A stretch of DNA of 38,816 bases, from NCBI GenBank assembly GCA_031290435.1, contig JAITNQ010000037.1:1-38816 (forward strand), read 5' to 3'. This DNA is from Candidatus Symbiothrix sp. GTDB lineage: Bacteria > Bacteroidota > Bacteroidia > Bacteroidales > Azobacteroidaceae. The notes under the pieces are model-generated. The model saw nothing but the letters and a program-made list of their open reading frames with translations. It was not told the DNA's origin and ran no database searches. Below, in pieces: positions 9,601-18,393 of the stretch. Made by a program: the position numbers and the translations under genes. Position 1 is the stretch's first letter. Each line of letters starts with the position of its first letter.

Positions 9601-12600
9601 TTTTTGGAAGCAGGCGCTCTTACCGGCCAGACAAGTCTTGGAACCGTAAAATCACAAATCGGGCATACAAAATGTGCAGCAGGTATGTCGGGCCTTATCC
9701 GGGCAGCCCTATCCGTTTATTACGGCATTATTCCCCCAACCATTCATATTGATAAACCGCTTGTTAATTATAATCACAAAACAAGTCCTTTCGTTTTCAA
9801 TACGCAGTCCGGTATATGGACTAAAAAGAGAAGAATTTCAGGAATCAGCGCTTTCGGATTTGGTGGCGCCAATTTCCATGCCGTCATTGAAAATTACAAA
9901 CCGGAAGTTTCATTTACCACCATATTGAAAACATGGCCATCCGAATTGTTTGTATTCAGAGGAGATACGCTTGAAGAAGCCAAACAGCAAGTGAGCCGGA
10001 TCAAATCCTTATTGACCCTTAACGCAGATATTCCGCTGAAAAATATCGCTTTTACCCTGGCTTCCGTAACCGACAAGGCGGTTCAGGTTTCCGTCGTGGC
10101 TTCCGGTGTGGAAGATTTACTTTCAAAAATAGAAATTATTTTGAGCGGTAAAGACGGCCTGAATATCTATTACAGAAAGGCAATAGACGGTAAAGTTGCA
10201 TTCCTGTTTTCAGGTCAGGGAAGTCAGCGTGTCAATATGGCACGTGATCTTTTCGTTGCTTTTCCCAAAATGAGAAATTTGTTATCCCTAAACAGCGAAT
10301 ATGAAAAAATTATATTTCCTTCTTCTGCTTTTGACGATGAAAGTCGGAAAGCATTGAATGAAACAATAACCGATACCAGAAATTCCCAGCCTTTGCTGGG
10401 TATGGTTGATTACGCCATTGCAACCTACTTACGCTTCTTAGGCATTGAACCGGATATGCTTGCCGGACATAGCTACGGGGAATTACCCGCACTTTGTTTC
10501 GCAGGCGCATTTGAGCCGGAAATATTGGTCGATTTGAGCCGGAAAAGGGCTGAATCCATTTTGGGCGCTATCAAGGAAGATAAAGGTAAAATGCTGGCCG
10601 TGTCCATTCCCGAAGAAAAATTAAACGAATTGCTTCGTGACGAAACGGAAGTATGGGCTGTTAATTTCAATTCGACCAAACAAACCGTTTTGGCGGGCAC
10701 AACACCCGGCCTGACTGCGTTTATGGAGAAATTGACAACACAAAAAATTGCTTTCAAAGAAATCAATGTTGCCTGCGCTTTCCATTCGCCTTTGCTTGCA
10801 GCATCAAAAGATTTGTATGCCGATGTTTTGAAAAATGTATCTTTTCATCAGACAAAAATTCCTGTATGGTCCAATACAACTGCCGAATTGTATCCGAAAA
10901 AGGCAAACGACATCAAGGAAAGATTGACCGAACATTTAGTAAAGCCCGTTTTGTTTACTCAAGAAATACAAAATATGTATGCCGAAGGCGCCCGTATCTT
11001 TATTGAAACAGGTCCCGGAAATGTGTTGAACGGTTTGGCTCAAGCTACCCTGGGAAGTGAAATTACAACCATTCAGACGGAAGCAAAGGAAAAAGAAGGT
11101 CTTAGTTTCTTGTTGAACGCGCTGGCTCAATATTTGGCAACCGGCAAATATTTCGATATTCAAAAACTGTTTATTGACAGAGAGACTTCTGAAATCGACA
11201 TTGCCAACGTTGAAAAATATGCCAAAAGCAAAACTGTTTGGCGTCTGAACGGCCAATATTCCTTTCCGAACGAAGGGAAACTTCCGCGCGACGGAGCATT
11301 GCCTTTTGCCGAACCTATACAGCTAAACGGGGTTAATGTTAATTTGCCGCAAGTATTGAATACAAACAATACGGATGGTTCGGATAAGGTTATGCTGGAA
11401 TATTTGGATGGCGTTAAATCGCTCATTTACAGCCAACGGGATATTCTGTTGGGCTATTTCGGACAGAACCCACAGGAATTTCGTCCACGGAAAATTGAAT
11501 ACCAAACTGTTGAAGAGCCCAGTCGGGATGTCCAAACAAAACCAGTTCAAGTCAAAGAACCAGTTCAAGTCAAGGAACCAATTCAAGTCAAAGAACAAGT
11601 TCCGGAAACTCAATTTACCCTCACACTTTCAACTGAACAAATACAGACTATATTGTTGAATGTCGTCGGTGAAAAAACCGGTTATCCGATAGATATGCTC
11701 GGATTGGACATGGATTTGGAAGCCGATTTAAGTATCGACTCCATCAAACGGATGGAAATTATATCAGATTTGAAAGATAAATTACAGTTGTCCGGCAACT
11801 TTGAAAATTCTGAGGAGACTTTCATGAAAATGGCTTCTCTAAAAACCCTGAATGAACTGATTGGCTGGGTTGAAGGCCTAAGAGCAACGATGGCCGCTAC
11901 CGCTCCTGCAATCACTGCCGATGTATCGTCATCTCAAACAACCGGCGTAGCTATAGTAACGGAAGCCACACTATCCCGAACAGTAGATGAAATCAAAGCG
12001 ATTTTATTGGATGTTGTCAGTGAAAAGACCGGCTATCCGATAGATATGCTCGGATTGGATTTGGATTTGGAAGCCGATTTGAGTATCGACTCCATCAAAC
12101 GGATGGAAATTATATCAGATTTGAAAGATAAATTACAGTTGGCCGGTAACTTTGAAAATTCTGAAGAAACTTTCATAAAAATGGCTTCTCTTAAAACCCT
12201 GAATGAACTGATTGCTTGGATCAACGAACTGCTCCATTCCACAACAGGCAATACAGCGGTTGGAAAAGAGGAGACCGCGGCAGCAACAGAAGAAAAACAA
12301 TTGGCCGATTTATCCAGAATTTTGGTTGAATTGCAATCATATCCCTTGAAGTCGGAAAAAATTTCAATCGCAGGAAAGCGTTTCGCAATAACCAAAGATG
12401 GGGATAAAACACCATTTGCAACGAAAATCAAGGCGCTTTTGGAAAGTCAAGGCGCTTCGGTGAGCATCATTACCGCCTCGGATTCGGTAACTTCCTTCGA
12501 CGGACTGATTTTGCTGAACGCGATTCAATCTCCTAATAAATATACCATGCAGGACTTTTTCAATTTGATTAAGCAAAAAGACGTCAAACAATTTGAATGG

Positions 12601-13752
12601 GTATTTACTTTCAGTGATGTAATCGGCGACATAGCGGAAAACAAAGATTTGGGGCAACTGAAAAATATTCAGGGATTTTCCGGTTTAATCAACAGTTTAA
12701 GAATTGAATACCCTAACGTGAATTTCCGGTCGGTTATTTCCTATTCGCGTTTTGAGGCTGAAACACTTCCCCGCATTGTTTTGGATGAGCTTACCGTGAA
12801 AGAAGTATTTCCGGAGATCATATATAAAGGCAAAGAAAGGTTCAGAAATGGGATCAAAATGGAAGATCTCGCTACAAACGAAGCTCCGGTATTGCCTTTA
12901 GACAAGGATTCGGTTGTCGTTGTACTGGGTGGAGCGCAGGGCATCTCTCCCGAACTTGTTTATCAACTTTCGACAGACTACCCGTGCCGGTATATTTTGG
13001 TGGGACGTTCCAGTATATTACCGGACGAAAGCGGCGTTTATGCTACTTTAAAAACCCCTACGGATATCCGGAAACATTTGCTTATGGAAGAACAAATGAA
13101 GGTGCCGGCAGAAATTGAAAAGAAAATTCAGAAAATATTCAAATCCAATCAAATTTCGGAAGCCATCAAGAAAATTGGACAATCAGGCGCAAGGGTAACG
13201 TATCAGTCTTTGGATGTATCCAATCCGGAAAAATTTAAAAACTTCCTGCAACAAACCCGTGCGGAATATGGAAAAATCGACGGCGTCATTCATGCCGCGG
13301 GACTATTGCACGATAAATTCTTTGCGGATAAAACATGGGAGTCGTTTGAACAGGTGTACAATACGAAACGAAATCCTTTCCACGTCATATTGGATGAAAT
13401 TCAAGACGACTTGAAATTACTTGTACTCTTCAGCAGCGTCGCTTCTGTATATGGAAATGCCGGACAAGGGGATTACGCGGCGGCAAACAGTGTATTTGAT
13501 TTGGCGGTAACCGCCTTACCTGTTCTCCGTCCGAATTTGAGAACCGTATCATTCAACTGGGGTCCTTGGAAAGGAGCCGGAATGGTCTCCTCCTTGTTGG
13601 AGGCCGAATTTGCCAGAAAAGGCGTATCGCTTATTCCTTTGGAAGAAGGCGGCGGCTTTTTTACAAATGAGTTGAAATTCGGAAAGGAATCTCAAATTTT
13701 AGCGATGGGAAGGAAAGATGAAGTTGAAAACTTTTTAAAAATGTTGAGTTAA
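6625..13752 (+). CDS. Polyketide/PUFA-type synthase: NPD-like, NPD (PfaD-like ER candidate), KS, AT, ACP, ACP, KR
   Basis: 2375 aa. Second NPD barrel with YPIGQGPMARIS and FEGRESGGHIGQLGSLVLW. KS NSACASS, EAHGTGT, SQIGHTKCAAG. AT GHSYGE, CAFHSPL. Two DLEADLSIDSIKRMEI ACPs. KR FSSVASVYGNAGQGDYAAAN. Confidence 0.95.
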   Translation: MTKEVEKKEVFIQSPFEIPDVRLALETIKAGAFPILHLGRNVDIAVKCLETLTQKTKEQFGVCIVSEEIKNIPLPENVRKIILPYGMNYTQKKEIELLYQVHSFQEAQHAIKEKVSSIIIKGNEGAGHVAKESSFIFFQKIADSCKKAQIKVYIQGGAGIHTSAAFFAVGVQGVIFDSQIAAFSECGAPKEIKDIVTKLNGGETILVDNFRVLYRHSSPGLPADAVYKDLQPFLGGYRLSENYLPIGQDISLSVDFLRRHKKLKNFVFAVYSAAHGHILQAKNKNVITPDNELAKDLGIKYPIGQGPMARISDVPEFAKEIADAGALPILSLSTEVGEDARKILEPTHKLLQDKAWGVGFFGFNLPKVRDAQIKIILETQPKIVLIAGGRPSLAKPFEDAGIKTFIHVPSSSLLDTFIKEGAKDFVFEGRESGGHIGQLGSLVLWERQIFRLLQEEDLTQFSVFFAGGIHDALSSAFISIMSANLASQGAKIGIWMGTSYLYTEEIVKTGAITADYQNLVVKTQEIVLLDTNASLISRAVKTPFTELFFREKQRMLKEGLDPHEVSVYLEDLIIGRLRIAAKGIVFKDNEWVKLGLEEQTEKGLFMTGDVTLLIDKIITIEKLHKSVIEDSNTLITELPDIPLPESLSKPIDIAIIGMDCVFPQAKNIEEYWMNIFLAKDCIEDIPDIRLNKKLFCRPNNTDSDFISCMTGGYVPMMDFDPMEFGMTPQSMTSVETGQLLSLMIAKRALIDAGYPDISPDLSENVSVIFGGEGLFDMATRIGFRSTYRQIFGDLPEELKERLPRLNTDTFAGLLSNVIPGRVSNRLNFRGRNYTVNSACASSLTALNTACQELSLYEVDMVVLGGIDFHSNLNDYLMFSSTHALSQKGYCRSFDADADGMTMGEGVGVTILKRLEDAERDGDRIYAVVKGLGGSSDGKGMSLTAPSVGGQITAMEKAYQSAGISPSEVGLIEAHGTGTVVGDRTEMSSTTKVFLEAGALTGQTSLGTVKSQIGHTKCAAGMSGLIRAALSVYYGIIPPTIHIDKPLVNYNHKTSPFVFNTQSGIWTKKRRISGISAFGFGGANFHAVIENYKPEVSFTTILKTWPSELFVFRGDTLEEAKQQVSRIKSLLTLNADIPLKNIAFTLASVTDKAVQVSVVASGVEDLLSKIEIILSGKDGLNIYYRKAIDGKVAFLFSGQGSQRVNMARDLFVAFPKMRNLLSLNSEYEKIIFPSSAFDDESRKALNETITDTRNSQPLLGMVDYAIATYLRFLGIEPDMLAGHSYGELPALCFAGAFEPEILVDLSRKRAESILGAIKEDKGKMLAVSIPEEKLNELLRDETEVWAVNFNSTKQTVLAGTTPGLTAFMEKLTTQKIAFKEINVACAFHSPLLAASKDLYADVLKNVSFHQTKIPVWSNTTAELYPKKANDIKERLTEHLVKPVLFTQEIQNMYAEGARIFIETGPGNVLNGLAQATLGSEITTIQTEAKEKEGLSFLLNALAQYLATGKYFDIQKLFIDRETSEIDIANVEKYAKSKTVWRLNGQYSFPNEGKLPRDGALPFAEPIQLNGVNVNLPQVLNTNNTDGSDKVMLEYLDGVKSLIYSQRDILLGYFGQNPQEFRPRKIEYQTVEEPSRDVQTKPVQVKEPVQVKEPIQVKEQVPETQFTLTLSTEQIQTILLNVVGEKTGYPIDMLGLDMDLEADLSIDSIKRMEIISDLKDKLQLSGNFENSEETFMKMASLKTLNELIGWVEGLRATMAATAPAITADVSSSQTTGVAIVTEATLSRTVDEIKAILLDVVSEKTGYPIDMLGLDLDLEADLSIDSIKRMEIISDLKDKLQLAGNFENSEETFIKMASLKTLNELIAWINELLHSTTGNTAVGKEETAAATEEKQLADLSRILVELQSYPLKSEKISIAGKRFAITKDGDKTPFATKIKALLESQGASVSIITASDSVTSFDGLILLNAIQSPNKYTMQDFFNLIKQKDVKQFEWVFTFSDVIGDIAENKDLGQLKNIQGFSGLINSLRIEYPNVNFRSVISYSRFEAETLPRIVLDELTVKEVFPEIIYKGKERFRNGIKMEDLATNEAPVLPLDKDSVVVVLGGAQGISPELVYQLSTDYPCRYILVGRSSILPDESGVYATLKTPTDIRKHLLMEEQMKVPAEIEKKIQKIFKSNQISEAIKKIGQSGARVTYQSLDVSNPEKFKNFLQQTRAEYGKIDGVIHAAGLLHDKFFADKTWESFEQVYNTKRNPFHVILDEIQDDLKLLVLFSSVASVYGNAGQGDYAAANSVFDLAVTALPVLRPNLRTVSFNWGPWKGAGMVSSLLEAEFARKGVSLIPLEEGGGFFTNELKFGKESQILAMGRKDEVENFLKMLS
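11542..11595 (+). repeat. In-frame 18-bp repeat x3 coding (P-V/I-Q-V-K-E) linker before the ACPs
   Basis: cca(g/a)ttcaagtcaa(a/g)gaa three times, encoding PVQVKE-PVQVKE-PIQVKE. Confidence 0.9.
11632..12228 (+). repeat. Tandem duplicated ACP domains within PKS gene 2
   Basis: Two nearly identical (E)KTGYPIDMLGLDxDLEADLSIDSIKRMEIISDLKDKLQL domains. Ppant Ser codons at 11740-11742 and 12091-12093 (351 nt apart). Long exact nucleotide blocks are shared. Confidence 0.93.
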
Positions 13753-13754
13753 TC

Positions 13755-16700
13755 ATGAAAGATACCGATATAGCCATTGTGGGGATGTCTTGTGACTTCC
13801 CCGATGCTGATACAATTGAAAAGTTCTGGAAGAATTTAGAAAATGGCGTTGATTCTATCATTGACGCCCCAGAGGACAGACTGGAACCGGACTTTTTCAC
13901 GAAAGAAGGAGAAGAGGCAAGGTTTAATAAATTTTATTTCAAAAAAGGAGGATTTGTCAGTAAAAAGAAAATCGACCCTATTCGATACGGCATACTTCCC
14001 GTTTCCGTAGACGGTTATGATCCGGAACAATTGATTGCATTACGCTTGGTTGATGAGGCCTTGGAAGACGCCGGCGTTTATGAAAAAAATATTCCCTTGG
14101 AAAATTGTTCGTTTATTCTCGGAAAGGGTAATTTTACGGGATTAGTCAACTACAGAACATCTACTGTTCTCCACTTTGGCTCTCTGATAGAGAAGATGTT
14201 CAAGTATATGATTCCGGATATAAGCGAGTCGGACTTGGAGTTGGTCAAAAAAGCATATGGAGAACAAAATGGGGAGATGAAAGCAGATGCAGCTCTCGGT
14301 ACAATGTCGAGTTTAACTGTATCTATTGTGTCTAACCGGTTTAATTTGAGAGGGCCTACTTATACAATTGACTCAGCCTGTGCGAGCGCGCTTATTGCCG
14401 TAAATCATTCCATTCAGCTGTTACTCAGCGGACAATGTGATATTGCTTTGGCAGGAGGCATGCACTACAATCAAACCCCATCTTTTTGGAGCGTATTCAA
14501 CTTGATTGGAGCCGCTTCGCGTCGGCAACAAATCGCCCCGTTCAGTGTGGACGCAGATGGCACACTCATTGGCGAAGGCGCCGGAATAGTGGTATTGAAA
14601 ACCTTGAAAAAAGCCATTGCCGATAACGACAGGATTTATGCAGTAATCAAAGGGAGCAGCAATTGCAGTGATGGAAGCGGGGTGAGTGTCATGGCTCCGA
14701 ATATGCAAGGGCAATACAGAACCTATGAGCTTGCTTGGAAAAACACAGGCATGGATCCCAAAAAAATAGGCTATTTGGAAGCGCATGGAACAGCTACCCA
14801 AATTGGAGACAAAACGGAAATTACCGGTCTGACCCATTTTTTCGGGGATAAATCCGAGAAACGTATTTGGTTGGGTTCGGTAAAATCCAATATCGGACAC
14901 ATCATGCCTGCGGCCGGGATTGCCGGTTTGATAAAAACCACACTGGCTTTATATCATAAAAAAATTCCGCCCACTTTACATTGTGAAAATCCCTCGAAAG
15001 ACGTGCTTGCATCCCGTTTTTATCCGGCGCAACAATTAGTGGACTGGGATCCGGATAAATATCCCTTGATAGCAGGCGTCAACGCTTTTGGTTTTGGCGG
15101 AACCAACGCTCACGTGATTTTAGAAGCATTTGACAACAAAAAGACTTCTCATAGTACACTTCCCAAACAAGACAGCTTGATCGCCTTGTCTGCACCCACA
15201 AAAGAAAAACTGTTAGACAAGTTAAACAGAGGAGATTATACACTGTCGGAAGGGGACTATCGCTTGATTGTTTTTAATCCTACCCGGGATAGAATAGAGA
15301 AAGCAAAAAATCTCGTTGAAAAAGATAAACCATGGAAAGGCCGCTTGGATATTTGGTTTTCCAATAATCCATTGCTTGTCCGGGGAGAAAAATTAGTGTT
15401 TATGTTCACCGGATTTGATCCCGGCACAAACTATGAATTACAATCCATATCCGATTATTTTGGTATCCCGTTGAAACAGCTGGAGGTCGGCGAAGACTTG
15501 TTGGGAGCTTCAATCAATCTTTATTACGAATCCATAATGATTAGCCAGGCGCTTAAAAAACTGGGAATTAATCCGGATATTTATATTGGGCACAGTATTG
15601 GCGAATGGCATGCGCTCGGCGCTTCAGGCACTATTGATAGCGAATCAATAGAAAAATGTATGAGAACTTACGATCCCACACGTTCTTATAATATTGAGAT
15701 TCCTTATATTGCTGTTGGATGCGATTATGAAAAAATAAGACCCTGGTGCGAAAATAATCCCGACCTTTATCTTGCCAATGACAATTGTCCGAGTCAAATA
15801 TTGATGGCCGGCACCAAACAGGCAACAGACCAATTGGTTGAAAAGTTAAAGGAAGCAAAAATCTATTATCAGGTACTGCCTTTCCAATCGGCGTCCCACA
15901 CGCCCTTTCTGCCGGAAAGAGTTGAAATTATACACCACATGGCGAAATTCATGGAACCCGGACAACCAACCGGCCCTGTATGGTCGGCGACGTCTTTGGC
16001 AGAATATCCGACAGATAGAGACGAATTACACGAATTGACCATCCGGCATTTTACGGAAACTATTCATTTCCGGGGATTAATCGACAAATTGTACGATCAG
16101 GAAAATGCCAAGGTCTTTGTACAGATTGGATCCGGAAACTTACTTGGATTTGTTGATAATACTTTATCCGGCAAAATTTTCAGTACGATAGGAACACTTT
16201 CTTCCCAGAACACCGGAATTGAGCAATTAAGGCGTCTGTCGGCATTGCTGTTTATTGAAGGAAAAGCAGTTAACAATGATTTTCTGGGTATAAAAGAAAT
16301 TGTTTCAAAGAGACCTGTAAGAAAAGGGACGGAAGTTGAATTGGAAAATACCTTTAGCGTATCCGCCGACCTTCCTATAATCAAGGAAATCATGGATAAT
16401 CAGATTGCCCGGTATAAAACAACATCAACATCGCTTCCGACTTTCTCAAACGAGGTGCTAAGTGATCCGGTACTGAACATTGTAAACGATAATCTGAGAG
16501 ACATTGCTTTGGTACAGGAAGAAATGTTGAAATGGTACAAAACAACTCATCATTCAAGTCAGGGCGCCGGTCAATCAGCTACGGTTCCCCAAACGGACAA
16601 CAAGCGCATAAGCGCTCCCGTTCTTCCATCGGAAGACAAAACGCCAAGAACAGGAACAAGTAACCAAGAAAAATTAATTATTTCTGTAGAGAAATACCCC

Positions 16701-18110
16701 TTCCTGATGGATCATAGCTTCATGAGACAAAAAAAAGGTTGGGATCCGACAGATTCGACCCCGTCGGTACCTTTTGCAATGATGCTCGAATTGTTGAGTG
16801 ATTATGCACAAAAACTGCTGCCGGGTAAAAAAATCCTCAAAATAAAAACAGCTATGGCTTTGAAATGGATTTCGGCGGAAACACCTTTTGAATCAGTCAT
16901 CGAAGGTGTTTGGAAATCCGAGGATGAGATTTACGCAACTATTCCCCGTCACACATTCGGCAATGTTGTTTTGGGAGATACTTTTCCTCCGGTACCGGAA
17001 AAATATTTGAAAGAAATTGATTTAGGTGAAAATATTGTCGATGAATTGCCCACTAAAGAAATAGCATACGATGATTATCTGTTTCATGGAGAACGATATC
17101 AATCATTGATAAAAGTGCTTGCTCTGACAAAGAAAGGGATCCGGTCGCTTATTCACAAAGTAGAAGGGAAAGGTTCGGTATTGGACAATCTTGGCGCAAT
17201 GCTCGGCTTTCACTTTTACTTTATCGAAACAGAAAAAGTGGTTACTTTTCCTTCGAGTGTAGAGGAAATTGTGTTTTATGATGACATCAACGACCAGGAG
17301 GGAGTATTCGAATACACGCTTCTCGTGAAAGACATCTCTGATAACGAAGTTATCGGTGATATGGTGATTCGAAGAAACGGAAAAGTATGGTGTATCGCCA
17401 ATGGTTTTCATAACATGCGGTTTGAATTTGTGAATGATGTTAGACTGACCATGACGAAACCTGAAAAACACATTTTGGCAGAAACAATAGCGCCCAATGT
17501 ACTTTATTGCCACAATATTTTTGAAAAAAATGTGAGTTGGTTATTTTTAAGCAAAAGATACCTTAATTTAGAAGAGAGAAAGCAGTATGATGGACTGTAT
17601 CCGAATAAAGCGCGGGAGTTTATGATAAGCCGTATCGTATTGAAAGATGCGGTCAGGAAATATTATGCCGACCGCGAAAAACAATCCTTGTTTCCCTATC
17701 CGATAGAAATTTCAATTCGCAATGACGAGTACGGAAAACCTCGACTTATCGGAGAACAATTTAAAGATATTGAAATTTCGTTGGCGCATAAAGGAACAGA
17801 AGCAGTTGCTATTGCTTCGGATAAACCGGTCGGAATAGATATCGAAATAATAAAATCAAGGAGTAAAGAGTTTATGGATTTGTCATTTACCGAAAAAGAA
17901 TTATCTTTATTGGAAGATAAAGATCAAGCCGAATGGAGTACCCGGTTCTGGGTTGCCAAGGAAGCTTATGCAAAAATGATAGGTACCGGACTGCAAGGCA
18001 ATCCGAAACAATTTGAAATTACTTCGATTGATGGCGATAAATTACAAATTAAAGATACAATTATTCAAACAATTATTTTCAAAAAGAAATATGTAGTAGG
18101 ATGGACATAA
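13755..18110 (+). CDS. Polyketide synthase: KS, AT-like, double-hotdog DH-like, C-terminal Sfp-type phosphopantetheinyl transferase
   Basis: 1451 aa. KS DSACASA, EAHGTATQIGD, KSNIGHIMPAAG. AT GHSIGE. DH-like KYPFLMDHSF...PFAMMLELL and second hotdog. PPTase VGIDIEIIKSRS...FWVAKEAYAKMIGTGLQGNPKQFEI. Starts 3 nt after the gene 2 stop. Confidence 0.9.
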   Translation: MKDTDIAIVGMSCDFPDADTIEKFWKNLENGVDSIIDAPEDRLEPDFFTKEGEEARFNKFYFKKGGFVSKKKIDPIRYGILPVSVDGYDPEQLIALRLVDEALEDAGVYEKNIPLENCSFILGKGNFTGLVNYRTSTVLHFGSLIEKMFKYMIPDISESDLELVKKAYGEQNGEMKADAALGTMSSLTVSIVSNRFNLRGPTYTIDSACASALIAVNHSIQLLLSGQCDIALAGGMHYNQTPSFWSVFNLIGAASRRQQIAPFSVDADGTLIGEGAGIVVLKTLKKAIADNDRIYAVIKGSSNCSDGSGVSVMAPNMQGQYRTYELAWKNTGMDPKKIGYLEAHGTATQIGDKTEITGLTHFFGDKSEKRIWLGSVKSNIGHIMPAAGIAGLIKTTLALYHKKIPPTLHCENPSKDVLASRFYPAQQLVDWDPDKYPLIAGVNAFGFGGTNAHVILEAFDNKKTSHSTLPKQDSLIALSAPTKEKLLDKLNRGDYTLSEGDYRLIVFNPTRDRIEKAKNLVEKDKPWKGRLDIWFSNNPLLVRGEKLVFMFTGFDPGTNYELQSISDYFGIPLKQLEVGEDLLGASINLYYESIMISQALKKLGINPDIYIGHSIGEWHALGASGTIDSESIEKCMRTYDPTRSYNIEIPYIAVGCDYEKIRPWCENNPDLYLANDNCPSQILMAGTKQATDQLVEKLKEAKIYYQVLPFQSASHTPFLPERVEIIHHMAKFMEPGQPTGPVWSATSLAEYPTDRDELHELTIRHFTETIHFRGLIDKLYDQENAKVFVQIGSGNLLGFVDNTLSGKIFSTIGTLSSQNTGIEQLRRLSALLFIEGKAVNNDFLGIKEIVSKRPVRKGTEVELENTFSVSADLPIIKEIMDNQIARYKTTSTSLPTFSNEVLSDPVLNIVNDNLRDIALVQEEMLKWYKTTHHSSQGAGQSATVPQTDNKRISAPVLPSEDKTPRTGTSNQEKLIISVEKYPFLMDHSFMRQKKGWDPTDSTPSVPFAMMLELLSDYAQKLLPGKKILKIKTAMALKWISAETPFESVIEGVWKSEDEIYATIPRHTFGNVVLGDTFPPVPEKYLKEIDLGENIVDELPTKEIAYDDYLFHGERYQSLIKVLALTKKGIRSLIHKVEGKGSVLDNLGAMLGFHFYFIETEKVVTFPSSVEEIVFYDDINDQEGVFEYTLLVKDISDNEVIGDMVIRRNGKVWCIANGFHNMRFEFVNDVRLTMTKPEKHILAETIAPNVLYCHNIFEKNVSWLFLSKRYLNLEERKQYDGLYPNKAREFMISRIVLKDAVRKYYADREKQSLFPYPIEISIRNDEYGKPRLIGEQFKDIEISLAHKGTEAVAIASDKPVGIDIEIIKSRSKEFMDLSFTEKELSLLEDKDQAEWSTRFWVAKEAYAKMIGTGLQGNPKQFEITSIDGDKLQIKDTIIQTIIFKKKYVVGWT

Positions 18111-18134
18111 ATTTTGTTTTTCCATCACAATTAT

Positions 18135-18393
18135 TTTCTCTATTCGGTAGAAATTTCAATTATTAATTTGTCATTTACAAAAAAAGAATTATCTTTGTTG
18201 GCAAATAATGACAAAGATCAAGCCGAATAGAGTAGTTGGTTTTGGGTTGCTAAGGAAGTTTATGCAAAAATGCTGAGAACCGGACTTCAAGGCAATCTGA
18301 AACAGTTTGAAGTTATTTCGATTGATGGCGATAAATTACAAATTAAAGATACAATAATTGAGACAATTATTCACAATAAAAATATATAATAGG
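18135..18393 (+). pseudogene. Decayed tandem copy of the PPTase 3' end of the preceding PKS gene
   Basis: 18135-18161 matches 17691-17717; 18166-18400 matches 17878-18107 with few substitutions. The copy has a 156-bp internal deletion, a TGG-to-TAG stop at 18228-18230, and still reads WFWVAKEVYAKMLRTGLQGNLKQ. Confidence 0.88.

Noticed and set aside
14421-14900. 159-aa minus-strand ORF inside PKS gene 3
   Set aside because: Antisense to the KS domain with intact KS motifs on the plus strand; no recognisable family.
18358-18393. ORF-track N-terminal extension of the ACP (MRQLFTIKIYNR)
   Set aside because: Non-ATG start within the decayed PPTase copy; ATG 18394 begins a normal ACP.
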